A DNA stretch of 64,000 nucleotides, from the NCBI RefSeq assembly GCF_017592555.1, contig NZ_JAGFNS010000004.1, positions 124,001 through 188,000 of the forward strand, read 5' to 3'. Made by a program: the position numbers and the translations under genes. Origin of the DNA: Actinoplanes flavus (GTDB lineage Bacteria > Actinomycetota > Actinomycetes > Mycobacteriales > Micromonosporaceae). Shown here piece after piece: positions 1 to 8,642 of this stretch. Below the pieces are notes generated by a model. It was not told the origin of the DNA, made no database searches, and saw nothing but the letters and a program-made list of their open reading frames with translations. Position 1 is the stretch's first letter. Each line of letters starts with the position of its first letter.

Positions 1-926
1 ACGCGTTCGTCCCGGTTGGCCGACGGCGTCGAGGACAGCACGGTGGTGCCGGCCTCGACGACCGTTCCGGCGATCTCGGTGCGTTTGGTGACCAGGCGGT
101 GCATGCCGAATCCGAGGTTGGCGTCGAAGCGCAGCACCTCCTCGACGGCGCTCGGCACCAGGCCGGGCTCGGCCAGCAGGCGTTCCCAGCGTTCCCGCCG
201 GGCCAGCAGCATGGCGGCCATCTTGCCGATCATGTTGGCGGTGGTCTCGTGGCCGGCGACGAGCAGCGCCTGACCGGTGAAGACCAGCTCCTGCTCGGTG
301 AGGCGGCCGTCCTCCGCGTCGACGACGGTGACCAGCTCGGACAGCAGGTCGTCGCCGGGCTCGGAGCGTTTGGCCTCGACGTGGGCCCGCATGTACTCCC
401 ACATCTCCAGGCCGGAGCGCCGGGTCTCCTCGGCGGTGAACCGGGTGATGTTGAGGAAGTGGTCGGACCAGCGGGCGAATCGCTCACGGTCGGCGGCGGG
501 CACGCCGAGCAGGTCGCAGATCACGTAGACGGGCAGCGGGAACCCGAGGGCGGTCCGCAGGTCGGCGGGTGGGCCCTGTTTGGCCATCTCGTCGATGAGG
601 TCGTGGGCGATCCGGGCGATGCCGGGCTCCAGCGCGGTCATCCGCTTGGCGGTGAACGAACGGCTGAGCAGGCGGCGCCAGCGCAGGTGCTGTTCCTCGC
701 CGGCCATGAACGCGGCCTGGGTGCCGACGGCGTTGTTGCCGGCCGGCGTGTTGCGCACGAAGCGGCGGTCGGTGATGGTGGCGCGCACGTCGTCGTACCG
801 GGTGAGCAGCAGCGCCTCGGTGCCGGCGGCCGTGCGGACCGGTGCGACCGGGCAGGTGGCGCGCAGTTCCCGCCATTCGTCGGGCGGGTCCACGGCTGTC
901 GGTGGCGTGAACGGGTAGTCGAGCAT
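1..926 (-). CDS. Cytochrome P450, C-terminal part cut off by the window edge
   Basis: A heme monooxygenase of the bacterial soluble P450 class; substrate not predictable. About 308 residues are visible from the ATG at 926 down to base 3 with no stop. The I-helix oxygen-binding motif AGHETT lies near residues 223-228 and the K-helix ExxR region (EEVLRFD) near 261-266. The heme-binding cysteine loop would follow beyond base 1 and cannot be checked. A ferredoxin gene diverges from the same 96-bp intergenic region and is the likely electron donor. The opposite strand is also open over most of this stretch, but that frame has no recognisable motif and is a GC shadow. Confidence 0.93.
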   Translation of the reverse strand, partial: MLDYPFTPPTAVDPPDEWRELRATCPVAPVRTAAGTEALLLTRYDDVRATITDRRFVRNTPAGNNAVGTQAAFMAGEEQHLRWRRLLSRSFTAKRMTALEPGIARIAHDLIDEMAKQGPPADLRTALGFPLPVYVICDLLGVPAADRERFARWSDHFLNITRFTAEETRRSGLEMWEYMRAHVEAKRSEPGDDLLSELVTVVDAEDGRLTEQELVFTGQALLVAGHETTANMIGKMAAMLLARRERWERLLAEPGLVPSAVEEVLRFDANLGFGMHRLVTKRTEIAGTVVEAGTTVLSSTPSANRDER

Positions 927-1022
927 CTGCACCCTCTCCCTGAGGTAAACGCCTGATTACTTGGTACCGTACGCACGGGATGACCCGGTAGCAAACGGTT
1001 GAAAACGATCACCGGAGGAGCC

Positions 1023-1235
1023 ATGAAGGTCACCGTCGACGAAGACAAGTGCATCGGCGCTGGTCAATGCGCTTTCACCGCGCCGCACGTGTTCGACCAA
1101 CGCGACGAGGACGGCGTCGTGATCCTGCTGGCGGAGATCCCGTCGGCCGCCGACGAACCCGCCGCCCGGGACGCTGCCACCCTCTGCCCGGCCGGCGTCA
1201 TAAAAATCCTGGACGGTGATGTCGAGAACCGGTGA
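1023..1235 (+). CDS. Small ferredoxin, P450 partner
   Basis: A 70-aa single-cluster ferredoxin of the kind that feeds electrons to actinobacterial P450s. The start is the ATG at 1023, behind the ribosome site GGAGG about 3-7 bases upstream; an in-frame upstream start at 999 lacks one. Cysteines appear as CIGAGQC near the N-terminus and CPAG near the C-terminus. The pattern of a first pair plus a distal Cys-Pro, with no fourth canonical Cys, fits a 3Fe-4S protein. It is divergent from the P450 gene, so the two probably share a control region. The cluster type is inferred from spacing. Confidence 0.9.
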   Translation: MKVTVDEDKCIGAGQCAFTAPHVFDQRDEDGVVILLAEIPSAADEPAARDAATLCPAGVIKILDGDVENR

Positions 1236-1301
1236 CCGGCTCCGTCCCCGGTCCGAACGCCGACCACAATGGGTCGCAACAGCACCGAGGAGATGCCCAT
1301 C

Positions 1302-1709
1302 ATGGCCAAGTACCTGCTGCTCAAGCACTACCGCGGCGCCCCGGCGGCGGTCAACGACGTGCCCATGGAGAAGTGGACGCCGGAGGAGATCTCGGCACAC
1401 ATCAAGTACATGGGCGACTTCGCGAGCCGGCTGGTGCAGACCGGCGAGTTCGTCGGCGAGCAGGCGCTCCTGCCCGAGGGCTCCTGGGTGCGGTACGACG
1501 GGGAGGGCCGCCCGCCGGTCACCGACGGCCCGTTCGCCGAGACCAAGGACCTGATCGCCGGCTGGATGATCATCGACGTGGACAGCCACGAGCGGGCCGT
1601 CGAACTGGCCGGCGAACTGTCGGCCGCCCCGGGCAAGGACGGCAAACCGATCCACGAGTGGCTGGAACTGCGCCCCTGCTTCGCCGAGCTGCCCACCATC
1701 ACCGAATGA
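1302..1709 (+). CDS. YCII-related DGPF-domain protein
   Basis: A 135-aa soluble protein of the YCII/DGPF family, recognised by the DGPFAETKD signature near the middle and by the flanking ferredoxin-like fold pattern. Biochemical role is unknown in the family. I prefer the ATG at 1302 because GAGGAG lies 9 bases upstream; in-frame ATGs at 1269 and 1293 exist but are worse placed. Its stop overlaps the start of the next gene (ATGA at 1706-1709), so it is translationally coupled to the ECF sigma factor. DGPF proteins are the usual genomic partners of ECF42 sigma factors, and this pair fits. Confidence 0.9.
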   Translation: MAKYLLLKHYRGAPAAVNDVPMEKWTPEEISAHIKYMGDFASRLVQTGEFVGEQALLPEGSWVRYDGEGRPPVTDGPFAETKDLIAGWMIIDVDSHERAVELAGELSAAPGKDGKPIHEWLELRPCFAELPTITE

Positions 1710-2845
1710 CGCCGGAGGATCTGCGGAGCCTCACCCCGGGCGTGCTCGGGATCCTCGTCCGCCGCGGAGCCGACTTCGCGGCGGCCGAGGACGCCGTCCA
1801 GGACGCGCTGGTCGAGGCGCTGCGGGTGTGGCCGGACGACCCGCCGCGCGACCCGAAGGGCTGGCTCGTCACGGTGGCGTGGCGGCGGTTCCTCGACGCG
1901 GCCCGCTCCGAGACGGCCCGCCGCCGCCGGGAGGAGGCCGCCGATCAGGAGCCGCCGCCCGGCCCCGCGACCTCGGTCGACGACACGCTCCAGCTGTACT
2001 TCCTGTGCGCGCATCCGTCGCTGACCCCGGCATCCGCGGTGGCGCTGACGCTGCGGGCCGTCGGTGGACTGACGACCCGGCAGATCGCCGAGGCGTACCT
2101 GGTGCCGGAGGCCACCATGGCGCAGCGGATCAGCCGCGCCAAGAAGACGGTCTCCCGCGTGCGTTTCGACCAGCCCGGTGACGTGGCGACCGTGCTGCGG
2201 GTGCTCTACCTGGTGTTCAACGAGGGCTACACCGGCGACGTCGACCTGGCGGCCGAGGCGATCCGGCTCACCCGGCAGGTCGCCGCCGCCATCGATCACC
2301 CCGAGGTGTACGGGCTGCTCGCGTTGATGCTGCTGCACCACGCTCGGCGCGCCGCCCGTACCGATGCCGACGGTCTTCTCGTGCCGTTGGCCGAGCAGGA
2401 CCGCACGCGCTGGGACACCGCGCTGATCGCCGAAGGCGTGATGATCCTGCAGGAGGCGCTGGCGCGCGACCGCCTTGGCGAGTTCCAGGCGCAGGCCGCG
2501 ATAGCGGCCCTGCACGCCGACGCGCCGACGGCGGCGGAGACCGACTGGGTGCAGATCGTGGAGTGGTACGACGAACTGCTCACCCTCACCGACAGCCCGG
2601 TGGTGCGGCTGAACCGGGCCGTCGCGGTGGGCGAGGCGGACGGCGCCCGGGCGGGCCTGGCGGCCCTGTCAGCCTTGGACCGAGCCCTTCCCCGGTACGC
2701 CGCGGTCGCCGCCTACCTGCTCGAACGTGACGGCGATCGGAAACGGGCGGCCCGGCTGTACGCGGAGGCCGCCGCCCAGGCGCCGAACCTGGCCGAACAC
2801 GACCACCTGACCCGCCAGGCCGCCCGTCTCAACCGTCAGCTGTGA
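1706..2845 (+). CDS. ECF42-type (SigJ-like) RNA polymerase sigma factor with C-terminal extension
   Basis: A 379-aa ECF sigma factor. Region 2 lies in roughly the first 70 residues ([13 protein letters not shown], then [13 protein letters not shown]). Region 4 is near residues 115-150 ([20 protein letters not shown]). About 220 further residues form the TPR-like helical extension typical of ECF42; these factors have no dedicated anti-sigma gene, and the extension is thought to control them. The ATG at 1706 overlaps the DGPF gene stop. The 3' end overlaps the convergent FGGY kinase gene by 10 bp. Confidence 0.93.
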   Translation: MTPEDLRSLTPGVLGILVRRGADFAAAEDAVQDALVEALRVWPDDPPRDPKGWLVTVAWRRFLDAARSETARRRREEAADQEPPPGPATSVDDTLQLYFLCAHPSLTPASAVALTLRAVGGLTTRQIAEAYLVPEATMAQRISRAKKTVSRVRFDQPGDVATVLRVLYLVFNEGYTGDVDLAAEAIRLTRQVAAAIDHPEVYGLLALMLLHHARRAARTDADGLLVPLAEQDRTRWDTALIAEGVMILQEALARDRLGEFQAQAAIAALHADAPTAAETDWVQIVEWYDELLTLTDSPVVRLNRAVAVGEADGARAGLAALSALDRALPRYAAVAAYLLERDGDRKRAARLYAEAAAQAPNLAEHDHLTRQAARLNRQL

Positions 2846-4425
2846 CGGGCCGCCGCCTCCTCGACCGGGAGCGCGGCGACGTACCGCCGCATGAAGGCGT
2901 TGAACCCGTCGACGTCGGCCTGAACAGGTTCGGCGGTGTCCAGCCGGGCGCCGGCGAAGACGACGTCGGTCAGGAAGGCGTCGAGGCTCTGGCCGGGCGT
3001 GCGGGCGGTGCGGAAGGCGGCCAGCACCGCGATGCCCCAGGCGCCGCCCTCGGAGGCCGCGTCGCCGACCGACACCGGGGTGTCGATGGCGGCCGCGAGC
3101 AGCCGCTGCGCCACGCCCTCGGTCTTGAACAGGCCGCCGTGCGCGAACATCCGGTCCAGCCGCACCGATTCGGCCTTCTGGAGCACGTCCATGCCGATGC
3201 GCAGGGTGGCCAGGGCCGAGTACAGCTGGGTCCGCATGAAGGTGGCCAGATTCAGGCTGCTGCCCGGTTCCCGCAGGAACAGCGGCCGCCCCTCGTGCAG
3301 CTTGGTGATCGGCTCACCGGACAGATAGTTGAACGCCATCAGGCCGCCGCCGTCCGGGGCGCCGTCCAGCGCCGCCGTGAACAGGGTCTCGAAGACCGCG
3401 TTGCTGTCCGCCTTCGCCCCGAGCGCGGTGGCGAACTCGGCGAACAGCCCGGCCCACGCGTTCAGCTCACTGGCGCCGTTGTTGCAGTGCACCATCGCCA
3501 CCAGGTCGCCGGCCGGGGTGGTGACCAGGTCGATCTCCGGGTGCCGGCGGCTCAGCTCGCCGTCCAGCACGATCATGGCGAAGATGCTGGTGCCCGCGCT
3601 GATGTTGCCGGTACGGCGGGCCACCGAGTTGGTGGCCACCATGCCGGTGCCCGCGTCACCCTCCGGCGGGCACAGGGCGGCGCCCGGCTGGAGCGTGCCG
3701 GACGGGTCGAGCAGTCGTGCGCCCTCCTCGGTCAGCGTGCCGGCCGCCTCGCCCGCGGGCAGCACGGCCGGCAGCAGCTCGGCCAGCTTCAGCGGCACCC
3801 GGCCGGCGGCCAGCTCGTCGAACTGGCCGAGCATCCGGGCGTCGTAGCCGCCGGTGGCGATGTCGATCGGGAACATGCCGCTCGCGTCGCCGACCCCGAG
3901 CACCTGGCGGCCGCTGAGCTTCCAGTGCACGTACCCGGCGAGGGTGGTGAGGTGCGCGAGCCGGCCGAGGTGCTCCTCGCCGTTCAGGACCGCCTGGTAG
4001 AGGTGGGCGATGCTCCAGCGGTGCGGGATGTTGTAGCCGAACAGCTCGCTGAGCGCCTCGGACGCGTCACCGGTGTTGGTGTTGCGCCAGGTGCGGAACG
4101 GGGTGAGCAGCTCGCCGTCGCCGTCGAAGGCCAGGTAGCCGTGCATCATCGCGGACACGCCGAGGGCGCCCACGGTGCGCAGCTCGGTGCCGTGCTTGGC
4201 GCGCACGTCCCGAGCCAGGGCGGCGAAGCAGCCCCGCAGCCCCTCCCACACCGCCTCGAGGGAGTAGGTCCAGGTCCGGTCGACGAACTGGTTCTCCCAG
4301 TCGTGGCTGCCGACCGCGATCGCCGTGTGGTCCGGGCCGGTCAGCACCGCCTTGATGCGGGTCGATCCCAGCTCGATGCCGAGGGCGGTGCGCCCCTGGT
4401 CGATCGCCTCGCGCAAGTCAGCCAT
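2836..4425 (-). CDS. FGGY-family carbohydrate kinase
   Basis: A 529-aa sugar kinase of the FGGY fold, phosphorylating a sugar or polyol with ATP in the cytoplasm. Visible are the N-terminal nucleotide site ([13 protein letters not shown]), a conserved middle segment with WRNTNT and [10 protein letters not shown], and the C-terminal FGGY half with [14 protein letters not shown] and a glycine-rich [10 protein letters not shown] start it at the ATG at 4425 with AGGAC upstream; the frame is open to 4476. The substrate could be xylulose, ribulose or another pentulose. No isomerase, epimerase or transporter gene lies beside it, so the pathway cannot be inferred. Confidence 0.85.
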   Translation of the reverse strand: MADLREAIDQGRTALGIELGSTRIKAVLTGPDHTAIAVGSHDWENQFVDRTWTYSLEAVWEGLRGCFAALARDVRAKHGTELRTVGALGVSAMMHGYLAFDGDGELLTPFRTWRNTNTGDASEALSELFGYNIPHRWSIAHLYQAVLNGEEHLGRLAHLTTLAGYVHWKLSGRQVLGVGDASGMFPIDIATGGYDARMLGQFDELAAGRVPLKLAELLPAVLPAGEAAGTLTEEGARLLDPSGTLQPGAALCPPEGDAGTGMVATNSVARRTGNISAGTSIFAMIVLDGELSRRHPEIDLVTTPAGDLVAMVHCNNGASELNAWAGLFAEFATALGAKADSNAVFETLFTAALDGAPDGGGLMAFNYLSGEPITKLHEGRPLFLREPGSSLNLATFMRTQLYSALATLRIGMDVLQKAESVRLDRMFAHGGLFKTEGVAQRLLAAAIDTPVSVGDAASEGGAWGIAVLAAFRTARTPGQSLDAFLTDVVFAGARLDTAEPVQADVDGFNAFMRRYVAALPVEEAAARHS

Positions 4426-4501
4426 CGTGAAAGAGTCCTTCCGTACGTGTTTCCGACCTTCGCCCGACAGGGACACTACGCCTTGACACGTACATCGAGA
4501 C

Positions 4502-5803
4502 CTAGCGGTCTGCCCTCGTCGTGACCGTCTTCTCCCAGATCATCCGGACCGCGGGCAGCACCTCGGAGACCGCCGGAACGGCCGGGCCGGGCTCGCGGAC
4601 GCCGACCGCGAGCGCCGGGGCGGACCGCTCCAGGCCGCCGGCCATCCGTTCGATGTCGGTCATGATCGAACCGGTGAGCACCAGCACGCCGGTGTCCTCG
4701 ATCTCGGTGCGCACCTGCCGCAGCGTCCGCTGACGGGTCTCGCGCAGGTCGCCCAGCACCTGCTCCAGCTTGCCGGCGTCGGAGGCGTGGGCCTCGAAGG
4801 CCTCCGAGACGGCGATCAGCACCTGGCCGAGGCGCTTCGGCACGGCCGGGGTGTGCGAGGTGGCGGCCGCGTCGAACATCGACCGGGCCACCGAGTTGAC
4901 CTGGTGCACCCCGTGCTCCAGGGCGCGGACCCGCTCGTTCAGCGGGGTGACCGTGGCGACCGGGGTGGTCAGCGACCAACGGGCCTGCTTGGTCAGCTCC
5001 TCCACGGCGGCGATCGCGTCCTCGAGGTCCTCGTCCAGTTCCCGGGAGCGGGCCAGCCACTGCTCGGCCTGCTCGCGGTCGTACCCGTCCTGGACGCCGT
5101 CGCCGAGCCGGCGCAGCAGCCGGGCGATCTCGGTCGACAGCTGGGTGGTCTTGACGCGGGCGCGCTCCAGCGGGGTCAGCCCGCCGACCAGCGGTGACAG
5201 GATCACGCCGACCACGATGCCGAGGGCGGTGGCGGCGACGCGCTCCCACACGAACGCCTCGGTGACGGCAGTGCCGCCGACCATGATGCCCAGCGAGGTG
5301 AGCGGCACGAGCACCGAGGCGTCGCCGAGGCGCAGCACCCGGCCCACGGCCAGGCCGAGACCGGCGATCACCGCGATCGACCACGCGTTGAGGCCGAACG
5401 CGCCCCACGCGGCGACCGAGAGCGCGATGCCGGCGACCGTGCCGACCAGGCGCTGGGCGCCCGCACGCAGCGACGCGTGCGAGCTCATCTGCACCGACAG
5501 GGTCGCGATGATCGCGGCGGTGACCGGGCCGACCAGGTGCAGCATGTCGGCGGCGTTCCAGGCGATCCCGGCGGCCAGGGTGGTGACCAGAATCGAGCGG
5601 ATGGTGGCCGGCTCGACGCGGGCGGCCAGCCGGAACAGCCCGGCGGGCAGGTGCGGCCGCATCCGGTCGAGAGTGGTGCGGCAGGCCTCCTCCACGACGG
5701 GCCGGACGGTGCGGCGCAGGAGGGTCACGACCAGCGCACAGAGCACGAGACCGGTGACGACGAGAGTGATCGGATCAAGGGCGGTGGTGAGCGAGCGGAG
5801 CAC
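4502..5803 (-). CDS. FUSC/aromatic-acid-exporter-like membrane protein
   Basis: About 433 aa. An N-terminal hydrophobic segment ([21 protein letters not shown]) is followed by a cluster of about six membrane segments between residues 70 and 200, then a long soluble alpha-helical C-terminus rich in charged residues. This is the layout of FUSC/DUF939 proteins, some of which export aromatic acids; the substrate here is unknown. The start is uncertain: GTG at 5803 sits about 11 bases after a weak GGAAGAG. The frame stays open upstream to 6244, but that part is antisense to the glycosidase gene and has no family match. Confidence 0.75.
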   Translation of the reverse strand: MLRSLTTALDPITLVVTGLVLCALVVTLLRRTVRPVVEEACRTTLDRMRPHLPAGLFRLAARVEPATIRSILVTTLAAGIAWNAADMLHLVGPVTAAIIATLSVQMSSHASLRAGAQRLVGTVAGIALSVAAWGAFGLNAWSIAVIAGLGLAVGRVLRLGDASVLVPLTSLGIMVGGTAVTEAFVWERVAATALGIVVGVILSPLVGGLTPLERARVKTTQLSTEIARLLRRLGDGVQDGYDREQAEQWLARSRELDEDLEDAIAAVEELTKQARWSLTTPVATVTPLNERVRALEHGVHQVNSVARSMFDAAATSHTPAVPKRLGQVLIAVSEAFEAHASDAGKLEQVLGDLRETRQRTLRQVRTEIEDTGVLVLTGSIMTDIERMAGGLERSAPALAVGVREPGPAVPAVSEVLPAVRMIWEKTVTTRADR

Positions 5804-5899
5804 GATTCGGCTTTCTCTTCCACGATCGGGTTCGTCGAAAAACCTATCGGCGCCGCTGAGGACAAATGAGGAAAACAGGGCTAATGTGACGGCCGTCGC

Positions 5900-5926
5900 C
5901 CGGTCCGGGCGATGCCCGGACCGGGG
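5900..5926 (-). terminator. Perfect GC hairpin after the glycosidase gene
   Basis: Twelve-base perfect inverted arms (CCCGGTCCGGGC and its complement) around a 3-base loop, starting 9 bases past the stop of the secreted glycosidase. No T-run follows, which is common for actinobacterial terminators. It sits between two minus-strand genes and would separate the FUSC gene from the glycosidase transcript. Confidence 0.7.
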
Positions 5927-5934
5927 AGCAACCG

Positions 5935-7971
5935 TCACACGCTGGTGCAGACGTTGCCGTTGAGGGTGAAGACGGTCGGCAGCACGTTCGGGCCGCTGTA
6001 GTTGCCGACGAATCCGGCGCCGGTCGACGCCCCGGCGGCCAGCGTGCCGTCGCTGGTCACCCGGACCGTGCGGCCGCTGGAGGTCCAGGTGGCGTTCCAG
6101 CCGCTGCTCACGCTCTGCCACGTGGTCGGCCAGGTGAACGTCAGCGTCCAGCCGTTGACCGTGGCGGCCGTGTTGTTGGTGATGTCGACCTGGCCCACGT
6201 AGCCGTTGCCCCAGTCGTTGACGTCGCGGAACTTCACGGTGCACGCCGCCGTCGCCGGGGTGCCGGTGGTGAAGGTCAGCGGTGGCGAGCCGGCCGATGC
6301 CCGCCCGGAACCGTCACGAGCCACGACGTTGACCGTGTACCGGCGGCCCGGCTCCAGATTGGTCGCGGTGAGCGAGGTGCCGGTGGTCTCGCCGAGCAGT
6401 TCGGCGGCGCCGCCGTTCTGCCGGTACACCTCGTACTTGAGGCCGGATCCGGTCGGCTGCCAGGAAATCGTCGCCGAGCGGTCGGTCACCGTCGCGGTCG
6501 GCTGGGCCGGCGCCTTCGGCGCGCCCGTCACGGTGCCGGCCGACTTCACGGTCAAGAGCGTTATCGAGTACGGGGGAAGCGTCTGCGACGCGGCCGTACC
6601 CGCCGGCGCCGTGGTCACCGCGCCGGCGCCGTTGGTGTAGGTGGACACCGTCGGCGTCCCCGCCGCGGCCGTGAAGCCGTGGTAGTTCAGTGACACGGTC
6701 CGTTCGGCGTCCGGGTCCTTGTTGATCATCAGGACCGCCACGTCGCCGTTCGCCCGGCGTACCGCATGGGTGCTGACCAGCGCGTCGCCGGAGCCCGCGG
6801 CGATGAACCGGTCGCCCGGCCGGGCGAAGTCGCCGACCATCGACAGCGCGTGGTACGGCGCGAACGGCGTGTTCAGCGGCGGCTGGCAGACCGTGTTGTC
6901 GGCCGTGCAGTTGCCGCTGGACAGCAGCCCGTAGTCGCCGTAGTCGGTCTGCCCGGCGACCGTGGAGACGGTGCCGAGGCCGTTGTGGACGTTCCACCAC
7001 TGGACCGTGAAGACGCCCTGGGCCAGCAGGCCGCTGTAGGCGTCGGCCAGGAACAGCGCGCCCGGCTGGGTGTTGCGGCCGACCTCGACGTTGGTCTCGG
7101 TCATGCTGATCCTGATGCGGCTCGCGTTCGCGGCGGCGTACCGCTCGATCTGCTGCCGCAGCGTCCAGACGGCGTCCTGGATCTGCGCGGTCTTGGTGAG
7201 CGTCTCGGCCGGGGTGCCGCCGCCGGGGTACCAGTGCACGTCCACGAAGTCGATCACGTGGCCGGCGCGGGTGAGCACCTCCTGGTTCCAGGAGCCCTGG
7301 TCACCGGCGCCGACGATGGCGTCCGGCCAGTTGCCCGGCATGGTCAGCACGGCGCCGATCCGGATGCTCGGGTCGACGGCCTTCATGGCCTCGGCGTACG
7401 CGATGACGGTCGCCGCGTACTCCTTGGGGCTCTTGTCGGCGTGGTCGTCGGCCTCCCAGTCGGCGCCGTAGTGGCCGTTGCCGTAGTTCTCGTTGCCGAT
7501 GGTCCAGTAGGTGACGTCGTAGTCCTTCTCCACGTTCGCGTACCGGACCCAGCCGGCCGCCTCCTCGGCGGTCCCGGTGCCGTAGTTCGCGATGATCATC
7601 GGCTCGGCCCCGGTGCGCTGGGCGCCGGCCATGAACGTGTCGAAATCGGTGTTGGGCGCCACGTAACCGCCGGGCGCGGTGTGGTTCTCCCAGTGGTAGA
7701 TGTCGGCGTACGAGCCGCCCGGGTAGCGCAGCATCCGGACCCCGGCGTCGTTGAGCAGGTCGGCGACGGCCGGGGTGCCGAGTTGCGAGTCCCAGATGGC
7801 GTGATTGACGCCGATGGCCTGATCGGCGACTTCGGCGAGGCCGGCCCGGACGTCGACGTCGACGCGGGTGGTGGTGGCGAGGGCGGTGGCGTGGGCGCCG
7901 GATGGCGCGGTGGTGACGCCGGCGAGCAGGACGGTGCTCGCCAGTGCCTTCCACAACAGGGATCTGCGCAC
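5935..7971 (-). CDS. Secreted multidomain glycoside hydrolase (arabinofuranosidase-like) with FN3 and CBM2
   Basis: A 678-aa exported plant-polysaccharide hydrolase. A signal peptide occupies about residues 1-30 (MRRSLLWKALASTVLLAG, AxA site near HATA). The catalytic TIM-barrel region (about 45-470) has clan-GH-A features: the acid/base glutamate in WTIGNENYG and a likely nucleophile in SMTETNVE. I read it as GH51-like, probably alpha-L-arabinofuranosidase, but GH39-like activity is possible. A fibronectin type III module (about 490-570) and a family 2 carbohydrate-binding module (about 578-678, flanking cysteines ACTV and NVC, conserved tryptophans) follow. The start is GTG at 7971 with GGAGA upstream. 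A CebR-like operator in the promoter suggests control by cellulose breakdown products. Confidence 0.9.
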   Translation of the reverse strand: MRRSLLWKALASTVLLAGVTTAPSGAHATALATTTRVDVDVRAGLAEVADQAIGVNHAIWDSQLGTPAVADLLNDAGVRMLRYPGGSYADIYHWENHTAPGGYVAPNTDFDTFMAGAQRTGAEPMIIANYGTGTAEEAAGWVRYANVEKDYDVTYWTIGNENYGNGHYGADWEADDHADKSPKEYAATVIAYAEAMKAVDPSIRIGAVLTMPGNWPDAIVGAGDQGSWNQEVLTRAGHVIDFVDVHWYPGGGTPAETLTKTAQIQDAVWTLRQQIERYAAANASRIRISMTETNVEVGRNTQPGALFLADAYSGLLAQGVFTVQWWNVHNGLGTVSTVAGQTDYGDYGLLSSGNCTADNTVCQPPLNTPFAPYHALSMVGDFARPGDRFIAAGSGDALVSTHAVRRANGDVAVLMINKDPDAERTVSLNYHGFTAAAGTPTVSTYTNGAGAVTTAPAGTAASQTLPPYSITLLTVKSAGTVTGAPKAPAQPTATVTDRSATISWQPTGSGLKYEVYRQNGGAAELLGETTGTSLTATNLEPGRRYTVNVVARDGSGRASAGSPPLTFTTGTPATAACTVKFRDVNDWGNGYVGQVDITNNTAATVNGWTLTFTWPTTWQSVSSGWNATWTSSGRTVRVTSDGTLAAGASTGAGFVGNYSGPNVLPTVFTLNGNVCTSV

Positions 7972-7997
7972 GGGGGTCTCCGGGGGAGCGACGGGGT

Positions 7998-8011
7998 TGG
8001 GAGCGCTCCCA
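7998..8011 (-). promoter_or_regulatory. CebR-type LacI-family operator
   Basis: The perfect palindrome TGGGAGCGCTCCCA, extended by T and A to 16 bp (7997-8012). This 14-mer matches the published binding site of CebR, the cellobiose-responsive LacI-type repressor of cellulose genes in Streptomyces and relatives. It lies 26-41 bases upstream of the glycosidase start, directly after the likely -10, where bound repressor would block transcription initiation. Confidence 0.85.
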
Positions 8012-8041
8012 ATAGTGATCCTTTCGATAGAAAGCTGTCAA
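8012..8041 (-). promoter_or_regulatory. Promoter of the glycosidase gene
   Basis: On the minus strand a perfect -35 TTGACA (8041-8036) is separated by 18 bases from a weaker -10 CACTAT (8017-8012), which abuts the CebR-like palindrome. The -35 overlaps the stop codon of the upstream HTH gene. The spacer contains a small perfect inverted repeat, CTTTC-GATA-GAAAG (8021-8034). Confidence 0.6.
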
Positions 8042-8625
8042 TCGGCCAGGGCGGTCAGGTCCTCCGCGGTCATCCCCACCTGGGCCGCGACCAACGTGAT
8101 CACACGCTCGTGCGGGCGCCGGCCGCCCATCGCCGCGGCGATCGTCGACTGGGCCAGCCCGCACCGCCTCGCCATCTCCGGCCGGGAGATGCCGTGCGAT
8201 TTCATCAGCGCGGTGAGCACCACGCCGAAGCGGTGCCGCTCCGGCTTCCCGGCCGGCTCCCGGCCGGGCCCGATGACCAGATCACCCACCTTGGCCTCGA
8301 AACGGACCAGCCGGTCGCCGTGGATCCGGATCCGGGCGGACAGCGGCAGCTCCTCCCCGCCGGCCCGGCCCACGGTGCCCGGAACGGCCACCTCCACCGG
8401 ATCCGGCACCACGTCGATCCGGGTCATGTCCACCGGGTCGGCGTGCCCCGCGCTGGTCACTCGCCACGAGCGGTCCCACCAGGGAAGGCCGTCGAGGAGC
8501 TCGCCGAGCAGCGGCACCAGGACACCGGTGTCGACCTCCGTCCGGCTGGTGTGGGCGTAGCGCGGCCAGTGCCGCAGAGCCTCGATCTCCGCCTCGGTCA
8601 GTGGGCGGTCCAGCATCGCATCCAT
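8038..8625 (-). CDS. HTH (XRE-like) DNA-binding protein of unknown regulon
   Basis: 195 aa. The C-terminal 60 residues form a helix-turn-helix (LTALMKSHGISRPEMARRCGLA, then STIAAAMGGRRPHERVI), while the N-terminal 130 residues match no family I recognise. The gene starts 17 bases after the lasso ABC transporter stop with no ribosome site; ATGs at 8625 and 8616 are both possible. A 16-bp palindrome covers the start. It could be the last gene of the lasso operon or an independent autoregulated gene. It is not CebR, which is a LacI-family protein. Confidence 0.75.
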   Translation of the reverse strand: MDAMLDRPLTEAEIEALRHWPRYAHTSRTEVDTGVLVPLLGELLDGLPWWDRSWRVTSAGHADPVDMTRIDVVPDPVEVAVPGTVGRAGGEELPLSARIRIHGDRLVRFEAKVGDLVIGPGREPAGKPERHRFGVVLTALMKSHGISRPEMARRCGLAQSTIAAAMGGRRPHERVITLVAAQVGMTAEDLTALAD

Positions 8626-8634
8626 CGATGGATG
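8619..8634. promoter_or_regulatory. Perfect 16-bp palindrome over the HTH gene start
   Basis: CATCCATCGATGGATG is its own reverse complement and contains the likely start codon (8623-8625). A palindrome at this position is a natural place for autoregulation by the HTH protein it precedes; that link is inferred. Confidence 0.5.
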
Positions 8635-8642
8635 ATCGCAGG

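Noticed and set aside
2842..4524. Long plus-strand open frame opposite the FGGY kinase
   Set aside because: It has no family motif, an Arg/Gly/Val-rich composition typical of GC shadows, and the kinase on the other strand is well conserved. The same reasoning removes the long frames opposite the glycosidase, the asparagine-synthase-like cyclase and the Vps62-like gene.
8038..8625. HTH protein as the CebR-like repressor of the glycosidase
   Set aside because: It has an XRE-like C-terminal HTH and no LacI-type N-terminal HTH or sugar-binding domain, so it is unlikely to bind the CebR palindrome.
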